A stretch of DNA of 64,000 bases from JAGNLM01 sp964439835 (GCA_964439835.1 CAYTPQ010000003.1:1-64000); one strand, 5' to 3'; positions 27,201 through 35,579 are shown, numbered from the stretch's first letter. Notes: generated from the letters alone by a model not told the origin. A program made the numbers and translations.

Positions 27201-30200
27201 AAGGGGGCGGCGGAGTCGGTGCCGGCCGGCGCGCCGTCCAGGCGAAACTCGACCCGGCTGACCGGGCGGCCGCTGTAGCTCACCGCCACCGCGCTGGCGT
27301 CGACCGGGCCGTCGAGCACCTGGCCCTCGCCCGGGGCGTTCAGGAACAGCGCGATGCCCTCCCGCTCCCGGGCGCCGGTCGCCTGCACCCAGAGGCTCTG
27401 GCGCGCCCTCTGACCCTCGCTGCCGGCACAGCGGGCCTCGACCCGGAACAGGCCCTGGCGGGCGAAGCGCCCCCGGGCCGGCTGGTCACCGTCCAGGCGC
27501 ACGTCCCCGCGGCCGTCGCCGTCCAGGTCGACCTCGCAGGAGACCGGCGCCGCCGCATAGTCGAGGCGGGTCCTGGCGAATTCGGCCGTCTGGGGGCTGG
27601 CGGCATCGGCCCGGGCGGTCACGGCGTCGGCCTGGATCGCCCGGCCACGGGTGTCGGCCATCACGAACTGGGGCTGGGCGGACTTGCCGTTCTCGCCCCA
27701 CTCGGAGAGCTCGACCCGCAGCCGCGTCGGGCCCTGGACCTCGAACGGGCGCGACCACCGGGTCGGCGCGTGCGCCCCCGCCTCGTGCAGCAGCGCGCCA
27801 GTGCGGTCGTCGAACACCCGGACGTGGGTCTCCAGGGGACCGGCCACCGAGATCGTCACCGTGCCGGCCGCGGGCATCTCGAACAGGAACCGGTCGCGGT
27901 CGCCCAGGTGGTCGATGGTATAGGCCTGGGCCTCGCCGTCGGTCAGCCGCCGCGGGGGGTCCGAGGCGAGCGGCCAGCGCTCGGCCGGCTCGGCGCGCTC
28001 CAGGTCGACCGTGAGCTCGTAGGGCTCCGGCGAGGCCCCGTTGTCCCCCCACTCCCCGACCATCACGTAGTAGCGGCCGGCGGCCACCTGGGGCCGCAGC
28101 TCGGCGGTCTTCCCGGCGTGGGCGCCGACCTCCTGCACCAGCGCCCGGGACGCGTCGAAGACCCGCAGGTGGGTCTCCAGGGCGGACGTGGCCTTCACCC
28201 GGAGGTGGCCCGGGGAGTCGACGTCGACGGCGAACACGTCCCGGTCACCCCGGGGCAGGTAGGTGCCGCGGGTCACGTCACCCGGCAGCACCGGCACCGC
28301 GGTGTCGAAGCGGTCGTTGCGCTGGGCGGCGTCGAGCTCGTCGGCCGGCTGGAACCACGCCCGCAGGGCATAGGCCGAGGGCGAGGCGCCGTTGTCGCCC
28401 CACTCCCGGACCGCCACGTACAGCGTCTCGGGGCCCTCCACGCTCCAGCCCAACGCGCTGGGCTGGTCTGCGTGGGCGCCGTGCTCGACCAGGAGCCGCC
28501 CGGCCCGATCGAAGATCTGGAGGTGGCGCTCCAGCCGCCCGTCGCCGCCCACCCGCAGGGTCCCCGCGCTCGGCAGGACCACCGTGTAGAGGTCCAGGTC
28601 GCCTCGCGGCAGCAGGGTCGAGCCGACTGCCCCGCCGAGGGGCAGGGTGCGGGCGGCGGTCATCCGGCCGGGCGCGGGTGCGGGATCGTCCACGCCGTCG
28701 TCGGGGAGAAAGTCCACCCGCAGCCGGTAGGGGGTGAGGGAGGCGCCGTTGTCGCCCCACTCGCCGATCTCGACGAAGTAGGCGCCGGCCGCGACGTCGG
28801 CCGAGAAGTCGAGCGGCTTGTCGACGTGCGCGCCCTGCTCGATCACGAGCCCGCCGTCGGCGTTGCGCAGGCGGGCGTGGCGCTCGTAGGGCACCGGCCG
28901 GTCCCGCAGCCGCAGCTGGCCGGGCCGGGGCAGGTCCAGGCGGTAGACGTCATGGTCGCCCGCCGGCCAGATCAGCCCCGAGAGCTCCTCGTTCAGACGC
29001 GCCGGGGCCGCCGCCTCCACGGTGTCGTTCGGCTCCCGCGGGTCCACGGCGTCCTCCCGCGCCACCGTCAGGGTCAGGGTCTTCTCCGGGTCGGAGGCGT
29101 TGTCGCCCCACTCGGAGAGCTCGACGTAGAAGGTCCCGGCACCGACCCAGCGCTCGATCCGGTTGTCCTGACCGACGTGGCTCCCCCGCTCCTCCAGCAG
29201 CTTGCCCTCGGCGTCGTGCAGCCGCAGGTGGACCTCCAGGGGGTTCTGGGGCCCCACCGTCACGACCAACCGTGCCGGGTGGGCGAGCCGGAAGCGGAAG
29301 ACGTCGTGGTCGCCGTTGCGGGCTAGGGCAAGGGCGACCGGGGCGCCGGTGCGGACCTCCTGGGCGGTCGCCAGGGTGTCGTTGGGCTCCGTCTCGCGCT
29401 GGGCCTCAAGGGGATTGAGCGTGACCTTGAGCGGCTCGCCGCCCTCGGCCAGGGTGGCGGGGACGGTGGCCCCCTCGTAGCCGGGGGCCTCGACCCGGGC
29501 CGTAACCCGGCGGCGGGAGACCGCGACCTGGTCGTCGGCGCCCGCCAGGTTCGCCGGCCCCACCTTCAGGCCGTCGAGCCGCGCCCGGCCGTCCGCGCCG
29601 GTGCGGCCCTCACCGATCAGGCCGCCGGGGAAGGTCTCCGCCAGCCGGACCGTGGCGCCGGCAATCGCCGCCCCGCTCACGGCGTCGGCCACCGCGACCT
29701 CCAGCCGAGCCGCGGTGGACTCCCGGGCGAGCCGCAGCTCCAGGGGGGCGTCCTTGCGGACCTCCACTTCCCGCGTCACGGGGACGAAGCCCGGGGCCTC
29801 CGCCGTCAGCTCGTAGCGTCCGGGGGCCAGCGCCGCCAGCTCGAAGGCGCCGTCCCAGTCGGAGACTGCCGTCGCCGGGCCGGCGAGCGCCGCCCGCACC
29901 TGCAGGGGGCGCAGCGACACGCTCACCCCCGCCAGCGGGCGGTCCACGCCTTCCGCCAGAACGCGGCCGCCCCAGTAGAACCGGGCGACCGGCGTGAGGC
30001 GGACCTCCAGGGCCTGGCGCGGTCCGGCGGGTACCTCCACGGCCTGGCTGACGGCCTCGAATCCGGGGTGGGCGATCGACAGCGTGTGGCGCCCCGCCGG
30101 CAGCCCGTCCACGGTCGCCACGCCGCCACTGTCGGCGGACGCCCGCCGCCCGCCCAGGGCGAGGAAGGCGTGGGGCACGGGCGCAGGCTTGCCGTCCTCT

Positions 30201-30334
30201 CCCACCGTGACGAGGCGCACGGCGAAGGGGCCCGGCGCAGGACCCTCGGCGGCGCCGGCGGGGCCGGCTACGGTCGCGAGGGCGAGCAGCAGGGCGGGGC
30301 AGGCGGCGCAACGGAACCGGCGGGCGGACGACAT
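24275..30334 (-). CDS. 2019-residue modular exported protein (CarboxypepD-reg, five EWGDN modules, Ca-binding, CARDB, TPR-like end)
   Basis: Signal peptide (CPALLLALATVAGPAGAAEG). Residues 30-300: three carboxypeptidase-regulatory-like beta domains (for example DWDGAFELAALAPGRYELTA). Residues about 320-890: five tandem modules of about 117 residues, each ending in EWG(D/E)N, at about 410, 530, 648, 765 and 881; they resemble bacterial pre-peptidase C-terminal domains (GDHDVFRFRL, GDRDVFAVDV). Calcium-binding DLDGDGRGDV near 930 and DLDGDGRLD / DSDGDGEVDF near 1440-1460. CARDB-type domain about 1607-1720, two further Ig-like domains, then a C-terminal TPR-like unit (GDYAGALVKYRESLNLAPDP, VKKLESYL). 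No transmembrane anchor or LPXTG is seen after the signal peptide. Probably a long surface or periplasmic adhesive/structural protein. First gene of a three-gene coupled operon. Confidence 0.88.
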   Translation of the reverse strand: MSSARRFRCAACPALLLALATVAGPAGAAEGPAPGPFAVRLVTVGEDGKPAPVPHAFLALGGRRASADSGGVATVDGLPAGRHTLSIAHPGFEAVSQAVEVPAGPRQALEVRLTPVARFYWGGRVLAEGVDRPLAGVSVSLRPLQVRAALAGPATAVSDWDGAFELAALAPGRYELTAEAPGFVPVTREVEVRKDAPLELRLARESTAARLEVAVADAVSGAAIAGATVRLAETFPGGLIGEGRTGADGRARLDGLKVGPANLAGADDQVAVSRRRVTARVEAPGYEGATVPATLAEGGEPLKVTLNPLEAQRETEPNDTLATAQEVRTGAPVALALARNGDHDVFRFRLAHPARLVVTVGPQNPLEVHLRLHDAEGKLLEERGSHVGQDNRIERWVGAGTFYVELSEWGDNASDPEKTLTLTVAREDAVDPREPNDTVEAAAPARLNEELSGLIWPAGDHDVYRLDLPRPGQLRLRDRPVPYERHARLRNADGGLVIEQGAHVDKPLDFSADVAAGAYFVEIGEWGDNGASLTPYRLRVDFLPDDGVDDPAPAPGRMTAARTLPLGGAVGSTLLPRGDLDLYTVVLPSAGTLRVGGDGRLERHLQIFDRAGRLLVEHGAHADQPSALGWSVEGPETLYVAVREWGDNGASPSAYALRAWFQPADELDAAQRNDRFDTAVPVLPGDVTRGTYLPRGDRDVFAVDVDSPGHLRVKATSALETHLRVFDASRALVQEVGAHAGKTAELRPQVAAGRYYVMVGEWGDNGASPEPYELTVDLERAEPAERWPLASDPPRRLTDGEAQAYTIDHLGDRDRFLFEMPAAGTVTISVAGPLETHVRVFDDRTGALLHEAGAHAPTRWSRPFEVQGPTRLRVELSEWGENGKSAQPQFVMADTRGRAIQADAVTARADAASPQTAEFARTRLDYAAAPVSCEVDLDGDGRGDVRLDGDQPARGRFARQGLFRVEARCAGSEGQRARQSLWVQATGAREREGIALFLNAPGEGQVLDGPVDASAVAVSYSGRPVSRVEFRLDGAPAGTDSAAPFQADVPWARLGPGPHQLQVTAYDAAGAKAELTRTFQLSEYFGLSPPDGAVLSGEDVRVSWSAFGFGETRVRYRKQGTEAWSDALGESGRQRTVALIGLEAGTAYEYQPLGGKEPGPVRTVTRVKGLAFGKPRYGANIRRDYDQRVGVSVRNNGDAPLRVRLECGKPRDPLLLVGFVGDGSEDRPFELGPGEVREFLLGVSAQDVNTPDHVVPIRIVSAEGLSDEAEVAVHVQLPHVELAWEDVGPARFGPGRVFRLRNLGDAVTDLDVTAADPQSVTLSPTVRHGLLPERGSMDFTVTPRFYEGFTGVSTRLVARGLDRAFEHPYAVKLGAGESVREVWLFPGRDPADPAARGGEPELVRRARAAEKLDAATVDWGRREGGEDLDGDGRLDRWTQRVGEVEWVGDDSDGDGEVDFAHADVGADGVFEYSAYREGDRWRVTNLVEAWLEMGFALPYGRAEYKQHDADVLVNGVVVGRLRDVIPEGNYTFRIPPTALRFDDSGLPGENRVGIRSKHLRGGHYVVNSDFRFKFRLTATPVWTVAKSEDEARKSVAAIGGVTSVAPDLSVSSSELKVQAPAEPKAGDEVAVEVPLRNLGSVSPPGVEVALFRSQGGGPREEVARVPAGLVPLHGSTLVRIPWQARGGANTLTVVADPEDALKDLDRANNEAVFFLQVAGDNTPPTLKVLQPAAGAELKDPLVSVELEVGDDAGPVTPAVSIDGGLWQTLAPATGRVTADLLLQPGEHRVDLRVTDASGNVTAEKLALKVTAAAPEASIVSPQPGAEVSGRSVAVEVTGPADLALVGARTAGGPWRKAPLVGNSGRVDLPLRFGPQTIEVLVANKRGVVTLLTREVRRTSQPVEGEERLASAVADQGILWPVNRPDLEVDLFKAPSALLANLALPPGDLAQRLREDARRRQASGDYAGALVKYRESLNLAPDPQIQDRVKKLESYLRVDAGPAGASAAAPKRGGTKENKP

Positions 30335-30596
30335 GGCTCACTCCCCTGGCGGGCGGACCCGGGCGCCGGCGGCGAGTCGCTGCGACCCGGGTGGGCCAAC
30401 CGGGCCCGGGGCCCGACCGGCCGGCGAAGACACGCCGCCGGCCACGGAACGGCCGGCGGCGTCCCTGCGGTTCTCGGCGGCCTCAGGCCGGGCTTGAGGG
30501 TCTTCAGGTTGCGCGACGAGGGTCGACACTCCGGGGGGTCCAGTATCCTGGAGAGGCGTGCCGCAACCCCTGCATTCTGGCCACTCGGGAGGCCTC
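30335..30596. promoter_or_regulatory. Divergent region with a strong 12-bp hairpin
   Basis: Between the divergent 2019-residue gene and the TolB-like gene. Positions 30432-30443 and 30451-30462 pair perfectly over 12 bases (ACGCCGCCGGCC) with a 7-base loop. Because both genes start here rather than end, a regulatory or insulator role is likelier than termination. No convincing -35/-10 pair was found. Confidence 0.4.
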
Positions 30597-31727
30597 GTGA
30601 ACCCCTTCAACCGTGCCACCCACCGGCTCAGGGCATTCTTCCCAGCCCGCCAGTCCGGCGAAAGCCGGAGTCCGGATGGCCGGTTCGTCCAGGTGCCCGC
30701 GGGCGCCGGCACGACGCCCGGGGATCTACTCGGAGCTTCCCTGATCGTCCTCACCGCACTCTGCAGCCCCGGCACGGTGAGCGCCGCGAACGCGACCGGC
30801 CCGGTCTCGTGCCCTCCGGTCGAGCGGGTGGCCTTCGAGCGCGACGGCGGGGTCTGGTTGCTCGACGCCGAGGCCAAGCCGCGGCGCGTGGCAACGGGCG
30901 GCTGCCCGGCGCTGTCGCCCGACGGGACGCGCATCGCCTATTGTGCCGCCTCCGGGCGGCTTGCAGACGCCGGCCCCGACACGGTGGCCAGCCGCGCCCT
31001 GCCGGACGGCCCTGAACAGGTGTGGCTGCAGGGGGCTGCGGGGGACGTGGTCGGCGACCTGGTCTGGAGCCCGGACGGGAAGCGACTCGCCTTCCTGCAC
31101 CGGGAGGCCTCGGGTACCCAGGGGGTGCGCCTGGTAGACACGGCCGCCGGGGCGGCCGCTGCCCTGCCCCTGGCGCGCGACACGGACGACGCCTCCCTCT
31201 GGGGCCTCGCCTGGGCGCCGGACAGCCGCTCCCTGGTCGCCCACGACATGCGCGAGCTCATCCGCTTCGCCCTCGACGGCCGGGTCGTCGAGCGCGTCGC
31301 GCTCCCAGAGCTGACCGGCGCCCGGATCGAGACCGTGACCAGCGCCGACCGCTTCGTGCCCTCGCCGCGCGACGGCGGCCTCTTCGCCTACACCGGCTCG
31401 GTCCCCGGCACACCTCGCTTCGAAGCCGCCACGCACGAGCCGAACACCGCGCTGTTCCTGCACGACCGCTGGCTCGGGCGCGGCAAGAACCTGCGCCTCA
31501 CCGCGAAGGAGGTGACCGCCTTCGACCCGGTGTGGTCACCCGACGGCGAGCACGTCTACTTCACCGGCTATCGCGATACCCAGGCCCGCGAGACCTACCC
31601 GTTCCGGGTCCTGCGCGTACACCGCACCGGTAGAGACCTGCGAGAGGTCGCCCGGGGCGAGCGCCCGAGCGTGGCGCGCACGACATCGGCGTCCTGTCGG
31701 CCGGCCGGGACGTCCAGGCAGCCTTGA
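30597..31727 (+). CDS. Exported TolB-like (PD40) propeller protein
   Basis: About 376 residues. Propeller units include GGCPALSPDGTRIAYC, DLVWSPDGKRLAFLH, LAWAPDSRSLVAHD and FDPVWSPDGEHVYFTGY, the W/L-SPDGxxIxF pattern of TolB-type blades, so a periplasmic scaffold is expected. GTG 30597 is chosen because GGGAGG precedes it; GTG 30558 and GTG 30693 are alternatives. Oddly the hydrophobic signal (LLGASLIVLTALCSPGTVSA) begins only about 40 residues in, after a segment coded by a REP-like palindrome (30654-30669). The last 15 residues (TTSASCRPAGTSRQP) have atypical codons, while the +1 frame from about 31680 keeps GC-rich third positions, suggesting a late frameshift. Confidence 0.75.
   Translation: MNPFNRATHRLRAFFPARQSGESRSPDGRFVQVPAGAGTTPGDLLGASLIVLTALCSPGTVSAANATGPVSCPPVERVAFERDGGVWLLDAEAKPRRVATGGCPALSPDGTRIAYCAASGRLADAGPDTVASRALPDGPEQVWLQGAAGDVVGDLVWSPDGKRLAFLHREASGTQGVRLVDTAAGAAAALPLARDTDDASLWGLAWAPDSRSLVAHDMRELIRFALDGRVVERVALPELTGARIETVTSADRFVPSPRDGGLFAYTGSVPGTPRFEAATHEPNTALFLHDRWLGRGKNLRLTAKEVTAFDPVWSPDGEHVYFTGYRDTQARETYPFRVLRVHRTGRDLREVARGERPSVARTTSASCRPAGTSRQP
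30642..30720. repeat. REP-like palindrome inside the 5' end of the TolB-like gene
   Basis: Core TCCGGC-GAAA-GCCGGA at 30654-30669. Together with the following bases it is the sequence type that translates as SGESR(N/S)P...VPAGAGTT in many genomes. It is placed between the candidate start codon and the signal peptide of the TolB-like protein. Confidence 0.7.
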
Positions 31728-31786
31728 GGGCTCGCCAGATCTCCACCCTTCAGGCGGGGGTTGCCGGTGCGGTCCCTTCGCCCCAC

Positions 31787-32977
31787 TCACAGCCGCCGCG
31801 CCAGGCACTCCCGCACCTCGGCGTCGGTCAGGGCGATCGGGTTGGTCTTCATGCTGCTGCCACGGGAGTGGGCGACCACGTGATCGAGACCCGCCTCGGT
31901 GAGGCCGTAGCGGCCCAGTCGCGGCAGGCCCAGACGCTCCGTCCAGTCCTCCAGCAACCGCACGAGGGCGTCCGCGGCCTCGGAGCGGGAGTCGAAGGCC
32001 CGCCCCGCCAGCACCTGCCCGGCGCGCCCGTACTTCTCCAGCGCCGTGCCCCGGCGGTCGCGCGAGCGTAGGGCCTCCAGGTTCACCGCCGTGCAGGCGG
32101 CCACCAGCGTGCCGCAGACCACGCCGTGGGGCACCGGGTAGAAGGCCCCGAGCGGCGAGGCCAGGCCGTGCACGGAGCCGAGGCCGGTCTGGGCCAGGCA
32201 GACCCCCGAGACCAGCGAGGCGTAGGCCATCCTCGCCTGTGCCCGAGGCTCAGGCCCGGCGGCCTCGAACCAGGGCAGCAGACCCTCGCGCACCGCCTCC
32301 AGCCCGGACAGGGCCAGGGCGTCGGTGAAGGGGTTGGAGCGGGTCGAGACATAGGACTCGAGCAGCTGGGTGAGGGCGTCCATGCCATTGGCCGCGACCA
32401 CCTCGGGCGGGCAGGTCGCCAGCAGGTCCGGGTCGACCACGGCGTGCTCGGCGACCAGCCGGTCGTCACGGAACGACTTCTTGAACCCCTGCGTTCCGGC
32501 GACGCTCAGCACCGCGTTCTTGGTGGCCTCGCTACCGGTGCCGGCGGTGGTCGGCGCCGCCACGAAGGGCACCGCCGGCCCCCGGTAGGCCAGCTCCGGG
32601 CCCACCCCCTCCAGGTAGTCCATGACCGATCGGCCGACCCGCAGCAGGCCGGCGACCGCCTTGGCCGCGTCCAGGGCGCTCCCCCCGCCGACCCCGAGCA
32701 CCACGTCGAAGGAGGTCCCGCGGCAGCTCCGGACCGCCTCGTCGACCAGTTGCGGGGAGGGCTCGCCCGACACCCGCACTTGGCGCCACTCCACCCCTCG
32801 GGCCGCAAGTCCCTCCACGAGCGAGGCCCAGTGACGTCCCGCCTCGAGCGAGCGGGCCCCGGTCACGATCAGCGCCCGGCGCCCGTAGCGGGCCAGGATG
32901 TCCGGGACCTTGGCGAAGACGCCCGAACCGAACTCGATGCGCGGCAGGCGCGAGATGGAGAAGGCTTGCACGGTCAT
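31787..32977 (-). CDS. Iron-containing alcohol dehydrogenase
   Basis: NAD(P)-dependent, metal-dependent group III alcohol dehydrogenase, cytoplasmic, 396 residues from MTVQAFSISRLP. The nucleotide-binding part shows GVGGGSALDAAKAVAG and APTTAGTGSEATKNAVL. The metal site region is ANGMDALTQLLESYVS with the expected Asp in the nucleotide/metal cleft (VVDPDLL), and the downstream histidines in GLGSVHGLASPLGAFYPVPHGVVCG. The substrate cannot be told; relatives oxidise or reduce short-chain alcohols, lactaldehyde or butanol. It is followed upstream by an ABM-domain gene only 20 bases away on the same strand, so the pair may share an mRNA. A start at 32992 is possible but MTVQ fits relatives better. 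Confidence 0.93.
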   Translation of the reverse strand: MTVQAFSISRLPRIEFGSGVFAKVPDILARYGRRALIVTGARSLEAGRHWASLVEGLAARGVEWRQVRVSGEPSPQLVDEAVRSCRGTSFDVVLGVGGGSALDAAKAVAGLLRVGRSVMDYLEGVGPELAYRGPAVPFVAAPTTAGTGSEATKNAVLSVAGTQGFKKSFRDDRLVAEHAVVDPDLLATCPPEVVAANGMDALTQLLESYVSTRSNPFTDALALSGLEAVREGLLPWFEAAGPEPRAQARMAYASLVSGVCLAQTGLGSVHGLASPLGAFYPVPHGVVCGTLVAACTAVNLEALRSRDRRGTALEKYGRAGQVLAGRAFDSRSEAADALVRLLEDWTERLGLPRLGRYGLTEAGLDHVVAHSRGSSMKTNPIALTDAEVRECLARRL

Positions 32978-32997
32978 CGCCCTTTCGCCCACGCCGT

Positions 32998-33315
32998 TCA
33001 GGCTGCCGGCGCCGCGACCGGGACCCTGGGCAACAGCCCGAGGTAGGGCTCGCCCACCCGGGCCTCGGCCATCCAGGGCGCGACCGCGTACCGCCAGGCC
33101 AAGTAGTGGGGCGTCGACTTGTGGGCCGCGGCCGCCTCGGCGCTCGCGTAGGCCTCGTAGAGGATGAACCGCATCGGGTCGGCGGGGTTCTGGAGGACGT
33201 CGAAGCGGAGGTTGCCGGGCTCTCGCACGGAGCCCTCGTGGTTCCGGCGGGTGGCCTCCAGGAACTCGGCCAGGTATTCCGGCTTGACGCGGACGTGGAC
33301 GAGAGTGACGTGCAT
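32998..33315 (-). CDS. Antibiotic biosynthesis monooxygenase (ABM) domain protein
   Basis: 105-residue ferredoxin-like dimeric alpha-beta barrel protein. The ABM pattern is clear: VTLVHVRVKPEYLAEFLEAT, the conserved N-H (TRRNHEGSVREPGNLRFDVL), FILYEAYASAEAAAAHKSTPHYLAW. Close relatives include LsrG-like and quinol-type monooxygenases acting without cofactor. ATG 33315 is chosen because it starts exactly at the first strand (MHVTLVHV). It is the first gene of a two-gene run with the iron-dependent dehydrogenase, which suggests a shared small-molecule detoxification or catabolic step. Confidence 0.9.
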   Translation of the reverse strand: MHVTLVHVRVKPEYLAEFLEATRRNHEGSVREPGNLRFDVLQNPADPMRFILYEAYASAEAAAAHKSTPHYLAWRYAVAPWMAEARVGEPYLGLLPRVPVAAPAA

Positions 33316-33445
33316 GCAGCCCCCTGCGGCGCGCTGGCCGGCCCCCTGACTCGTGCGGGAATCATAGCTCAGCCATCCGCCTGGCGGGCCGGGCGCCACC
33401 TGACGAACCTTGCGCCGGTTGCAGCGGGACCGGCGCGGCGCGACG

Positions 33446-33952
33446 ATGAGCGCCGTCGGCCGGGAGGGCTCTGGGGCTGTGCGCGGGATCGGTATCACGC
33501 TGGTCGCGGTGCTGCTGGGCGCCTGCGCGGGGTACCCCACCCTGGACACGACCGGCGTCGACCCCGGGCTGATCCCCGAGAACGCCCTGACCCAGCCCGT
33601 ACTCGCGGTCGGTCGGACGGTGCTCTGGGGCGGCGGGGTGATCGCCCTGCGGCGGGTCGGCGAGACCAGCGAGGTCGAGGTACAGGCCTACCCCTTGCGG
33701 GAGTCGCAGCGCCCCGACGACCGCGCACCGCCCATCGGTCGATTCGTGGTCGTCTGGCCGGGCGCCCTGGACCCGCAGGAGTTCGCCCAGGGCAAGCGGC
33801 TGACGGTGCGCGGGCGCTTGGCCGAGGGTCGTGCGGGCGCCCCCGCTTACCCAGTGGTGCACGGCGAGCAGATCCGGTCCTGGAGCCCGGAATGGCCGGA
33901 CTGGCGGCTGAGCCCGATCCGTCTCGGCTTCGGGCTCAGCATCCATAACTAG
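33446..33952 (+). CDS. Slp-family outer-membrane lipoprotein
   Basis: 168 residues from MSAVGREG. Signal peptide with lipobox LLGAC, then the Slp pattern: an OB-like fold with VLWGGGVIALRRVGETSEVEVQAYPL, RFVVVWPGALDPQEFAQGKRLTVRGRL, and the C-terminal PVVHGEQIRSW. Slp proteins are starvation-inducible outer-membrane lipoproteins in Enterobacteria; their biochemical role is unknown. An ATG at 33446 rather than the upstream 33410 gives a normal-length signal peptide. It is a single gene between divergent and convergent neighbours. Confidence 0.88.
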   Translation: MSAVGREGSGAVRGIGITLVAVLLGACAGYPTLDTTGVDPGLIPENALTQPVLAVGRTVLWGGGVIALRRVGETSEVEVQAYPLRESQRPDDRAPPIGRFVVVWPGALDPQEFAQGKRLTVRGRLAEGRAGAPAYPVVHGEQIRSWSPEWPDWRLSPIRLGFGLSIHN

Positions 33953-34027
33953 CAGGCCGTCCGCGCAGGGGCGCCCTGCCTCTTGCCGCACCGGCGCGTC
34001 CGGGGCTGGTCCGGCCTACTCCTGGCC

Positions 34028-35575
34028 CTACTCCGCCCCCACGCCCAGATAGGTCCTTAGCTTCTCGCTCTCGTACTGGTCCGCGGCGGACTGCTCGCGC
34101 CAGATCAAGGAGACCAGCACGCCCACGGCGAAGGACGCGGTCATCGAGATGATGGCGGGGTTCTTCAGGGCGAACAGGGCCTGCGGATTCTTGAGCAGGT
34201 CGACCCAGACCGTCGGGCTGACGACGATCAGGCCGACCGCAAGCGTGGTGCCGGTGACGATGCTCGCCACCGCGCCGGCCGTGGTGAAGCCCTTCCACAT
34301 GATCGAGAGCAAGAGCGCCGGGAAGTTGGCGCTGGCGGCAACCGCGAAGGCCAGCCCGACCATGAACGCCACGTTCTGCCCCTTGAAGGCGATGCCCAGC
34401 ACGATCGCCAGCACACCGAGGAACAGCGTCGCGACCTTCGCCACTCGCACCTCTTCGGCTTCCGACGAGCGCCCGCTGCGGAAGACGTTGACGTACAGGT
34501 CGTGAGACAGGGTAGAGGCGCCGGCCAGGGTCAGGCCGGCCACCACCGCCAGGATCGTGGCGAAGGCCACCGCGGCGATGAAGCCGAGGAACACCGTGCC
34601 GCCGATCGCCTCGGCGAGCAGGGGCGCGGCCATGTTGCCGCCCTTGTCGATGCCGGCGATGACCTCCTGCCCGACCAGGGCCATCGCCCCGAAGCCGATG
34701 ATGAAGGTCAGGATGTAGAAGTAGCCGATGAAGCCCGTCGCATAGAACACGCTCTTGCGTGCCTCCTTGGCGTCGGGGACGGTGTAGAAGCGCATCAGGA
34801 TGTGCGGCAGGCCGGCGGTGCCGAACATCAGCGCGAGCCCGAGCGAGACGGCGTCCCATGGGTTGGCGACCAGCCCGCCCGGCGCTAGCACCTTGTCGCC
34901 GTATTTCACGGCGGAGGCGTCGAACAGCGCCACGGGGTTGAAGTCATAGCGCACCAGGGTCAGCACCACCAGCACCGTCGCCCCGCCGAGCAGCAGGCCC
35001 GCCTTGATGATCTGTACCCAGGTGGTGGCCAGCATCCCCCCGAACAGCACGTAGGCGATCATCACCGCGCCGACCACCACCACCGCCAGCTCGTAGGGTA
35101 GCCCGAACATCAGCTTGATCAGATTGCCCGCGCCCACCATCTGGGCGATCAGGTAAAAGGCCACCGTGGTCAGGGCGCCGATTGAGGCCGCGATCCGGAT
35201 GGGCTTCTGGCGCAGGCGGTAGGCCAAGACGTCGGCAAACGTGTACTTGCCGAGGTTGCGCAGCGGCTCGGCGATCAGGAACAGGATGATCGGCCAGCCC
35301 ACGAGCCAACCAACCGAGTAGATGAGACCGTCGTAGCCCTTCAGGGCAACCAGGCCGGCGATGCCGAGGAACGAGGCCGCGCTCATGTAGTCGCCGGCGA
35401 GCGCCAGGCCGTTCTGGAAGCCGGAGATGCTGCGGCCCGCGGCGTAGTACTCGCGCGCGGTGCGGGTGCGCTTCGCGGCCCACCAGGTGATCCAGAGGGT
35501 GACGGCGATGAAGACGAAGAAGAAGGCGATCGAGATCGCGTTGGGCTCGCCGAGGGCGGTCTGGAACTTGTCCAT
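34028..35575 (-). CDS. actP: Cation/acetate symporter
   Basis: Inner-membrane sodium:solute symporter importing acetate and related short carboxylates. 515 residues with about 13 hydrophobic segments. Signature stretches: REYYAAGRSISGFQNGLALAGDYMSAASFLGI, WLVGWPIILFLIAEPLRNLGKYTFADVLAYRL, MFGTAGLPHILMRFYTVPDAKEARKSVF, and AAVAFATILAVVAGLTLAGASTLSHDLYVN. Four bases separate its start from the DUF485 gene upstream, the same pair as yjcH-actP. A separate cNMP/CBS/DUF294 protein lies just upstream, as in many proteobacterial acetate clusters. No acetyl-CoA synthetase is in the window. Confidence 0.95.
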   Translation of the reverse strand: MDKFQTALGEPNAISIAFFFVFIAVTLWITWWAAKRTRTAREYYAAGRSISGFQNGLALAGDYMSAASFLGIAGLVALKGYDGLIYSVGWLVGWPIILFLIAEPLRNLGKYTFADVLAYRLRQKPIRIAASIGALTTVAFYLIAQMVGAGNLIKLMFGLPYELAVVVVGAVMIAYVLFGGMLATTWVQIIKAGLLLGGATVLVVLTLVRYDFNPVALFDASAVKYGDKVLAPGGLVANPWDAVSLGLALMFGTAGLPHILMRFYTVPDAKEARKSVFYATGFIGYFYILTFIIGFGAMALVGQEVIAGIDKGGNMAAPLLAEAIGGTVFLGFIAAVAFATILAVVAGLTLAGASTLSHDLYVNVFRSGRSSEAEEVRVAKVATLFLGVLAIVLGIAFKGQNVAFMVGLAFAVAASANFPALLLSIMWKGFTTAGAVASIVTGTTLAVGLIVVSPTVWVDLLKNPQALFALKNPAIISMTASFAVGVLVSLIWREQSAADQYESEKLRTYLGVGAE

Positions 35576-35579
35576 GGCT

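Noticed and set aside
24974..29326. A 1450-codon open frame antisense to the 2019-residue gene
   Set aside because: High GC opens long frames on the opposite strand. Its translation is rich in Arg, Pro, His and Gly with no domain, whereas the sense strand has clear modules.
13488..30334. Reading the locus as a type VI secretion cluster
   Set aside because: No Tss structural genes, Hcp, VgrG or ClpV were found; only accessory-type parts are present.
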